A DNA stretch of 29,291 nucleotides, from assembly GCA_020851015.1 (NCBI GenBank), contig JADZDN010000205.1:1-29291 (forward strand), read 5' to 3'. The notes under the pieces are model-generated. The model made no database searches. It saw nothing but the letters and a program-made list of their open reading frames with translations, and had not been told where the DNA came from. The DNA comes from Alphaproteobacteria bacterium (GTDB taxonomy: Bacteria; Pseudomonadota; Alphaproteobacteria; JAEULC01). Shown piece by piece: positions 23,904 to 29,291 of this stretch (positions within the stretch are counted from its first letter, which is position 1; each line of letters starts with the position of its first letter). Made by a program: the position numbers and the translations under genes.

Positions 23904-24012
23904 TCGTTCGACTCCAGGCCGGGCAAGCCGACACGGCCTAAAAGCGACTTAGACAGCAAGATGTTAACAGGAAACTAAGACCAATTCGAGCGCGCGGCGC
24001 GTCCGTCGATCG

Positions 24013-25560
24013 CTATTTGACGGATGCTGCCAGGTCGGCCGAAACGTCGGCGGCGATCCGCTCGAGAAGCGCCAGCATGGCGCGGTACTGCTCGGCGATC
24101 GGATACCCGGGCACGCCGGGCTCCCCCTGACGCGCCAGAAGGATGAACGCGGCCGGGGCCAGCGGCTCGCGCACCAGACCGGCCAGGACCGCGCGGCGAT
24201 GGCTGCCCGCGTCGGGATGGCAGGCCCCATTGGCCAGGAAGCACACGACCCACAGCTTGCGGTCCAGAACGCCGCCCGACTGGTAGAGCGCCGCCCGTCC
24301 GGCGCCGGCCGCGGCGGTGTCGACGAAGCGCGGGACCGGGTCCATCGCCAGCGGCTGCCAGCGGTCCACCAAGCGGGCGCGCGTGGTCGGGGCCAGGCGC
24401 ATCAGCACGTCCACGGTGACCGGCGCCCGCCCCTCGACTTCATAGGTCACGCGGGCGCTGGCCATGGCGCCGTACCTTGCCTGCCAAGGTGCTAAGCTTG
24501 TGGCCTTGGCCTGGTCGACGGTTCCGGGCAGCGGCCGCAACGCGCCCACGGCCTGCGCGGCCCGCAGGCCCAAACCGAGCATGACGCCAGGCCCGGCGGC
24601 GGACAGCACCAGACCGGCCAGGCCGGTGACGGCAATCCGCCGCAACAGGTGCGCACGGGCGGGCTCGCTCCCCGCAGGTGGCGGCGAGGGCATCGTCGCC
24701 GGCGCTTCGGTTGGCGGCGGCGAAACATCGTCGCGGTAGCGCAGCGCGATCGGCAGGACCGCCGCCAGCACCGCGGCGAAGAAGGCCCAGCCATAGGTCA
24801 GATGGTCCGACACGATGTCAGTGGTCCGGTTGGTCAGCCAGTCGACCACGATGATCGCGTAGATTCGGATCGGATTGGCGACCAGGGCCACGGCCAGCAG
24901 GCCAGCCATCACCGCGATCTTCTTGTGCAGCTTGGTATAGAACAGCTCGCCGACGATCAGGGCCAGGACGATCGTGACCAGCACGAAGTTCAGCCCCGCG
25001 CAGCCCGGCTCGACGTTGTACGCCGCCTCCGGCATCTGGATCACGAAGCCGTCCAAATAGAGCGGCGCGCCGGTCAAGCGCAACAGGGCGGCCGACAGCA
25101 CGGCGCTCGACACTTGCAACGGCAGGACCAGGAACTGGCCGCTGGGCACCAGGAAGGCCAGCAGCAGCAGCGCCACCAGATGCACGCGGACGACCGCCGG
25201 CCCGAACAGCGCCGCGATGGCGACGTATCCGGCCGCCAGCAGGCAGAATTGCTGCGCCTCGACCACCTCGCCGACGACCGCGGCATACCAGATCAGCGCG
25301 ATCGGCACGTGGAGCAGCAGCAGGGCCGGCGACGGCCGGATGGCGGGCAGGTTCACGCGCGTCGCCTTCTCGACGATCAGGTAGATCGAAATCGGAACGA
25401 TCAGGAAGGCATAGCTGTAGGTCGGCGAGTCGATCCAAAGCCGGACCGCCCGTTCGGCGGGCTCGCGGAACAGGACGAGCAGCAGGACCAGATTCGCGGC
25501 CAGCCATCCCGACGCAACGAGCGCGGGCCGGCCGGGCGCCCATTTCGGCATGGATGTCAT
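24013..25560 (-). CDS. xrtA: Exosortase A fused to an EpsI (DUF3485) domain
   Basis: A 515-residue integral membrane transpeptidase/protease that processes PEP-CTERM proteins. About eight membrane helices are followed by a periplasmic EpsI domain from about residue 330 (SLAPWQARYGAMASARVTYE, LWVVCFLANGACHPDAGSHR). With the chosen start the catalytic residues are C187 (VEPGCAGLNF), R232 (NPIRIYAIIVVDW) and H253 (DHLTYGWAFF). The usual CSGL motif is CAGL here; catalytic Cys, Arg and His are all kept. The start is the ATG at 25558-25560; a TTG 11 codons upstream is less likely. Exosortase A with a fused EpsI domain is known in proteobacteria. The PEP-CTERM protein at 18182 is the visible substrate. 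Confidence 0.94.
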   Translation of the reverse strand: MTSMPKWAPGRPALVASGWLAANLVLLLVLFREPAERAVRLWIDSPTYSYAFLIVPISIYLIVEKATRVNLPAIRPSPALLLLHVPIALIWYAAVVGEVVEAQQFCLLAAGYVAIAALFGPAVVRVHLVALLLLAFLVPSGQFLVLPLQVSSAVLSAALLRLTGAPLYLDGFVIQMPEAAYNVEPGCAGLNFVLVTIVLALIVGELFYTKLHKKIAVMAGLLAVALVANPIRIYAIIVVDWLTNRTTDIVSDHLTYGWAFFAAVLAAVLPIALRYRDDVSPPPTEAPATMPSPPPAGSEPARAHLLRRIAVTGLAGLVLSAAGPGVMLGLGLRAAQAVGALRPLPGTVDQAKATSLAPWQARYGAMASARVTYEVEGRAPVTVDVLMRLAPTTRARLVDRWQPLAMDPVPRFVDTAAAGAGRAALYQSGGVLDRKLWVVCFLANGACHPDAGSHRRAVLAGLVREPLAPAAFILLARQGEPGVPGYPIAEQYRAMLALLERIAADVSADLAASVK

Positions 25561-25903
25561 GCTGGTGTTTTCCGGCACCCGTGCAAGGAACAAGAGCCCC
25601 TAGATCGAGGCGGGGGATCGCCGAATGCATTCGACGGGTGAAAGGTAAATGATTGGTTTGCGGCTAGCACCTGCGGATTTCACCGCCATGGGCGTCAATA
25701 ACAAGCCAGGCTGCCTGCCCGTTTGCAGCAATGGCACGGGTTTTCGGGCAATTCAAGCACCGCGGCCGGGCATTCGATAAGCCCCTTTGCGCGGACCACC
25801 GCCGGCCGCACTTGACGGGCGTCCGGCTATCTTCGTATGCGTGGCCCGGGCGACGGGACCCCCTTCGCTAGAAAACTTGCGACCTGGACGTGGATTGAGC
25901 GAG
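25561..25903. other. Divergent intergenic region between xrtA and a glycosyltransferase gene
   Basis: No gene is apparent. It must hold promoters for xrtA (leftward) and the glycosyltransferase (rightward). A TGGCACG at 25732-25738 resembles a -24 element but lacks GC at the -12 position, and TGGTTTG-N4-TAGCA near 25654-25669 keeps the GG/GC spacing but is a weak match. I do not assign either. Confidence 0.5.
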
Positions 25904-27043
25904 GTGCCAACGGCCCGGACCCTGCTGCACGTGTTCCCGACATTCGACGTCGGGGGCTCGCAGATCCGCTTTGCGGCGCTGGCCAACCGCCTGGGGCGAC
26001 GCTATCGGCACATCATCATGGCGCTGGACAGCCGGCATGGCGCGGCCGGTTTGTTGAGCAGCGCCGTGGATTTCGAATTGCGGGGCTTCGGCCTCGACAA
26101 GCGCCGGACGCTGCGAAATCTTCTTCCGATCCGCCGCATGATCAGGGAATCGGGAGCCGCGGAGCTTCTCACCTACAATTGGGGCGCGACGGAATTCGCC
26201 CTCGCGAATCTCTTCTGCGGTCTGCCGCACGCCCACATCGAGGACGGGTTCGGGCCGGAAGAGACCCGCCGCCAGATCAAGCGACGGGTCCTGTTTCGCC
26301 GTCTCGCGCTTTCCAGGGCTTTTGCCCTGGTCCTGCCCTCGCGCACGCTCGAGCGCATTGCGATCGACACTTGGGGATTCCCGCGCGGCCAGGTGATCTA
26401 TGTGCCGAACGGCGTTGATTGCGCCCGCTTCGACACGCCGCCGGACAAGGGCCTCTGCCATCAAATCGGCATCGAGGATCGTCCGGTCGTGGTTGGGACC
26501 GTGGCCGCCCTGCGCGCCGAAAAGAACATTGCGCGGCTGATCCGCTCCTACGCGCTGACGACCGGCACCGCGCCTTCGCAGCTCGCCATCGTCGGATCCG
26601 GCGCAGAGGAGACGAGTCTGCGGGCGCTTGCGCGGGAACTGGGTATTGCCGACAAGGTTCTCTTCGCCGGGCAGATCAGCGGCGTCGAGCGCATCCTCGG
26701 CAGATTCGACGTCTACGCGATCTCGTCGGATACGGAACAGATGCCGATCAGCCTGATCGAGGCGATGGCGGCCGGCCGGCCGGTCGCCTCCGTCGATGTC
26801 GGCGACATCAAGATCATGCTGTCCGAGGCCAACCGCGCCTTCGTCACGCCGGTCGACGATGGTTCGCTTGCCGATGCGATCTCGGCGCTGCTGGCGGACC
26901 CGGATCTTCGCCGGCGCATCGGCGCCGCCAATGCGCAGAAGGCCCGGCGCGAGTACGACGAAGACGCCATGGTCGCCGCGTACGACGAGCTCTATGCGGG
27001 CCGCCTCCCGCTCACAGAAAGACCACCGCCGATCTCCCGATAA
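25904..27043 (+). CDS. GT4-family glycosyltransferase (TIGR03088-like)
   Basis: A 379-residue GT-B glycosyltransferase. TLLHVFPTFDVGGSQIRFAA is the N-terminal signature, VIYVPNGVDCARFDTP the linker, VVVGTVAALRAEKNIARLIR the C-terminal domain start, and the EX7E motif lies in DTEQMPISLIEAMAAGRPVA. It resembles the second sugar transferase of PEP-CTERM loci (TIGR03088) more than generic GT4 enzymes, but this is by eye. The start is unsure: GTG 25904 places six residues before the first strand; TTG 25895 or starts up to 25787 are possible and none has a good ribosome-binding site. It is divergent from xrtA and likely elongates the same polysaccharide. Confidence 0.88.
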   Translation: MPTARTLLHVFPTFDVGGSQIRFAALANRLGRRYRHIIMALDSRHGAAGLLSSAVDFELRGFGLDKRRTLRNLLPIRRMIRESGAAELLTYNWGATEFALANLFCGLPHAHIEDGFGPEETRRQIKRRVLFRRLALSRAFALVLPSRTLERIAIDTWGFPRGQVIYVPNGVDCARFDTPPDKGLCHQIGIEDRPVVVGTVAALRAEKNIARLIRSYALTTGTAPSQLAIVGSGAEETSLRALARELGIADKVLFAGQISGVERILGRFDVYAISSDTEQMPISLIEAMAAGRPVASVDVGDIKIMLSEANRAFVTPVDDGSLADAISALLADPDLRRRIGAANAQKARREYDEDAMVAAYDELYAGRLPLTERPPPISR

Positions 27044-27382
27044 ACCGCTATCGGCCATTCCGGTCACAGCATAGTCATTGTCCTGATCGTGCCGCCCACG
27101 CCAAGAATAGCCGCGCGCAGTTGAAGCAAATCTGACGCGATTCTTTGGCGCATTCCGCGTGTCGTCCCGCGAGGCAGCGCCGCCGCAGCGGATTCAGGCT
27201 GTTTCTGCAAAGCAAAATGCAATTGCATTGTCTTTTATATATTAGACTTTGTCATAATAATATTGGAGCTACTATTCGTTCACTAGTTCTGACAGCCCTT
27301 TTTTAGTCATTTGTAAATAGGTTTCATCTACGTATTACTATCAAAACGTACACTTACACTTGTGCTTCGAGGGGCTTATCCA
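27044..27382 (+). promoter_or_regulatory. AT-rich leader/promoter region of the adhesin gene
   Basis: No gene is seen. From about 27205 to 27365 the DNA is strongly AT-rich (TTTTATATATTAG, CATAATAATATT, TTTTTTAG), in contrast to all surrounding DNA. This fits a regulated or silencer-bound promoter. Several A/T hexamers could serve as -10 elements; I cannot choose one. A ribosome-binding site GAGGGG precedes the ATG at 27383 by about 9 nt. Confidence 0.55.
27216..27229. repeat. 14-bp perfect palindrome, possible operator
   Basis: AATGCAATTGCATT is identical to its reverse complement. It lies at the start of the AT-rich part, 154 bp before the adhesin ATG, where a repressor or activator dimer might bind. 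Function is not known. Confidence 0.5.
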
Positions 27383-29291
27383 ATGGCGACTGGCCGCAAG
27401 ATTTTCGGTTCTTCAAAGAGCGAAAGCATCACCGGTACCGCTGGCAACGACACGATCTACTCGAATGGCGGCAGCGACGTCCTGAACGGCGCGGGCGGCA
27501 GCGACACCTACGTGTTTTCCGGTGTCGCCAGCGGGTATTCGACCTTCAAGGACAGCGGCAGCGGCGGCTGGGACAAGGTCCTTGCCGGCAGCGCGGGAAC
27601 GCAATTCGGATTGGCCAGCAGCTTCGGCGCCGGCAACGGCATCGAGGAGTTCAGCGCGAACGGCAAGTCGAACGTATCGATCGTGGGCGGCGGCAACGCC
27701 GACGTCTGGGACTTCGGCTCGACCCGCCTCACGGGCATCGCACGCATCGACGCCGGCGCCGGAAACGACACGGTCATCGGCAGCACCGGCAATGACACGA
27801 TCAAGGGCGGCGCCGGAAACGACCTCCTCGTCGGCGGTGGCGGCAACGACACGGCGGTCTTTGCCGGTGCCTACGCGAACTATGCGATCACCCTGACCGG
27901 CGGCGGCAACCTGACGGTGTTCGACCGGATCGGCGCGGAAGGCACGGACACGCTCAAGGGATTCGCCTACCTGCAATTCGCGGACAAGAGGGTTGCCGTT
28001 GCCGATCTCGCGCCGCCGGCCGACACGACCGCGTCGAAGCCGACCCTGACCGTCGGTGCCGTTTCCGGCCAGGAAGACAAGGCGATCGCGCTCAACATCG
28101 CCGCCGCGCTCACCGACCTCGACGGGTCGGAAACGCTGGCCGTCACCGTCGCCGGCGTTCCCGCCGGAGCGACGCTATCCGCGGGCGCCAATCTGGGCAA
28201 CGGGACGTGGTCGCTCACCCCCGCCCAGCTCGCCGGGCTCACCATCACGCCACCGGCGAATTCCGACGCCGATTTCTCGCTGACGGTGACGGCGACCTCG
28301 ACGGAAGCGAATGGCGGCGCCAAGTCCACCACCACGGCAGCCCTGCCCGTCACGGTCAATGCCGTCGCCGACGCGCCGATCCTTTCGGTCGCGCCGGCTT
28401 CCGGCCTGCCGAACAAGGCGATCGCGCTCAACATCGCGGCTTCGCTCACCGATACCGACGGTTCGGAGACCCTGACCGTTACCGTTGCCGGGGTTCCGAC
28501 CGGCGCGGCGCTGTCGGCCGGGACCAACCTCGGCAATGGCGTCTGGTCGTTGACGCAAGCGCAATTGCCCGGCCTTACAATCACACCGGCGGCAAATGCA
28601 GCCGGTGGCTTTACGCTGAACATCACCGCCACCTCGACGGAAGCCAGCGCGGCATCCTCCGGCGCGAAACTCCTGGCGGCAGCCACGGCCGCCGATGGAT
28701 CCAGCTCGTCCGTTTCGGCCAACCTGCCCGTCGCCATCGCGGCCGGCGACGCAACGGCTTCCGCGCCAACCCTGACGGTCGGGACAGCCTCCGGCCAGGA
28801 AGACAAGGCTATCGCGCTCAACATCGCGGCGGCGCTGACCGACACGGACGGATCGGAGAGTCTCGCCATCACCGTGTCGGGCGTTCCGAGCGGCGCGGTG
28901 CTGTCTGCGGGCACCAATCTCGGCAACGGGAGCTGGGCGCTGACGCCGGCGCAGCTCGCCGGCCTCGCCATCACACCGCCCGCCAACGCCGATGCCGATT
29001 TCAACCTGACCGTGACGGCCACCTCCACCGAATCGAATGGCGGGGCCAAAGCGGCGACCACCGCGACTCTGCCGGTCACCGTCGCGGCAGTCGCCGATGC
29101 GCCAGCGCTGACGGTATCTCCGTCGCATGGCGCTGTGAACACGTCGATTGGGTTGAACATCGCGGCGGCGCTGACGGACCTTGACGGGTCGGAGACGCTG
29201 GGGGTGACGGTTGCGGGGGTTCCGGCGGGGGCGGTGCTGTCGGCGGGGACGAACCTGGGGAACGGGAGCTGGTCGCTGACGGCGGCGCAGC
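27383..29291 (+). CDS. Large RTX/Ig-like repeat adhesin, N-terminal part (runs off the window)
   Basis: At least 636 residues with no stop before the window ends. There is no signal peptide at the N-terminus. Residues 18-42 and 124-157 hold hemolysin-type calcium-binding nonapeptides (GTAGNDTIYSNGG, DAGAGNDTVIGSTGNDTI, KGGAGNDLLVGGGGND). From residue 220 there are tandem Ig/cadherin-like units of 112-130 residues, each with NIAAALTDxDGSETL, SAGxNLGNGxWSLT and TVTATSTE. Such proteins are giant type I-secreted surface adhesins used in biofilm attachment; the secretion signal would be at the missing C-terminus. The neighbouring exopolysaccharide locus fits a surface or biofilm role. Codon use shifts in the last visible repeat. 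Confidence 0.88.
   Translation, partial: MATGRKIFGSSKSESITGTAGNDTIYSNGGSDVLNGAGGSDTYVFSGVASGYSTFKDSGSGGWDKVLAGSAGTQFGLASSFGAGNGIEEFSANGKSNVSIVGGGNADVWDFGSTRLTGIARIDAGAGNDTVIGSTGNDTIKGGAGNDLLVGGGGNDTAVFAGAYANYAITLTGGGNLTVFDRIGAEGTDTLKGFAYLQFADKRVAVADLAPPADTTASKPTLTVGAVSGQEDKAIALNIAAALTDLDGSETLAVTVAGVPAGATLSAGANLGNGTWSLTPAQLAGLTITPPANSDADFSLTVTATSTEANGGAKSTTTAALPVTVNAVADAPILSVAPASGLPNKAIALNIAASLTDTDGSETLTVTVAGVPTGAALSAGTNLGNGVWSLTQAQLPGLTITPAANAAGGFTLNITATSTEASAASSGAKLLAAATAADGSSSSVSANLPVAIAAGDATASAPTLTVGTASGQEDKAIALNIAAALTDTDGSESLAITVSGVPSGAVLSAGTNLGNGSWALTPAQLAGLAITPPANADADFNLTVTATSTESNGGAKAATTATLPVTVAAVADAPALTVSPSHGAVNTSIGLNIAAALTDLDGSETLGVTVAGVPAGAVLSAGTNLGNGSWSLTAAQ
28040..29291 (+). repeat. 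Tandem Ig-like coding repeats, alternating A-B-A-B
   Basis: Unit 1 is 28040-28375 (112 codons), unit 2 is 28376-28765 (130), unit 3 is 28766-29101 (112) and unit 4 starts at 29102 and is cut by the window. Units 1 and 3 share SGQEDKAIALNIAAALTD and equal length; units 2 and 4 lack QED and have different linkers. Unit 2 carries an insert with GAKLLAAATAADGSSSS. Confidence 0.88.

Noticed and set aside
25654..25669. TGGTTTG-N4-TAGCA with correct GG/GC spacing
   Set aside because: Only the GG and GC cores and a few flanking bases match; this combination is frequent by chance in GC-rich DNA.
25732..25748. TGGCACG resembling a perfect sigma54 -24 element upstream of the glycosyltransferase at 25904
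   Set aside because: At the required spacing the -12 position reads TTCG rather than TTGC, so the essential GC is missing.
1..29291. tRNA, rRNA, insertion sequences, phage genes, CRISPR arrays
   Set aside because: I saw no transposase or integrase motifs, no tRNA-like cloverleaf and no regularly spaced repeats on either strand.

Overview
The window looks like chromosomal DNA of a high-GC alphaproteobacterium, most likely of the broad Rhodospirillales/Hyphomicrobiales type. The basis is GC-rich codon use, a hopanoid cluster holding ispH and hpnH, a palindromic intergenic repeat of a kind common in alphaproteobacteria, and an exosortase A (XrtA/PEP-CTERM) locus. I cannot name a genus.

Left part (1-5300): hopanoid-lipid genes. 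On the minus strand are a GTG-started hpnH fragment (cut by the window edge), ispH (last step of the MEP isoprenoid pathway), a secreted DUF6134-like protein, a nucleotidyltransferase that probably makes a CDP- or NDP-activated alcohol or sugar, and the membrane protein hpnL. hpnA is divergent on the plus strand. IspH supplies C5 precursors and HpnH makes adenosylhopane, so the block is metabolically coherent.

Middle-left (5300-7850): a small alpha/beta hydrolase, a 94-bp imperfect palindrome that reaches the hydrolase start codon, a uronate-dehydrogenase-like SDR whose conserved C-terminal tail lies beyond an in-frame TAG, and a YdcF/DUF218 membrane protein.

Centre to right (7965-27043): an XrtA exopolysaccharide/protein-sorting locus. 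It has PrsT (TPR scaffold), an NDP-sugar epimerase, two GT4-type glycosyltransferases plus a TIGR03087-type one, PrsR (sigma54 activator), a Wza-like export lipoprotein, a glycine-rich PEP-CTERM protein, a TPR protein, a beta-helix protein translationally coupled to the TIGR03087 glycosyltransferase, a FemAB-like protein, an XrtA-type polysaccharide deacetylase, and exosortase A fused to an EpsI domain. Between the second glycosyltransferase and prsR lies a set of small genes I cannot fully assign (13135-15480): a membrane coiled-coil protein, a miniature sugar transferase with an altered catalytic dyad, a six-cysteine secreted protein with an internal duplication, and a 52-residue membrane protein. 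The PEP-CTERM gene has a well-spaced sigma54 (-24/-12) promoter and an upstream 12-bp inverted repeat, a natural candidate for the PrsR operator. PrsK, the usual partner kinase, is not in the window, nor are the usual full-length initiating sugar transferase, chain-length regulator, flippase or polymerase.

Right end (27044-29291): a 339-bp intergenic region, AT-rich in its right half and containing a 14-bp palindrome, precedes a large RTX/Ig-like repeat adhesin that runs off the window. Its repeats alternate in type, and codon choice switches abruptly in the last visible repeat.
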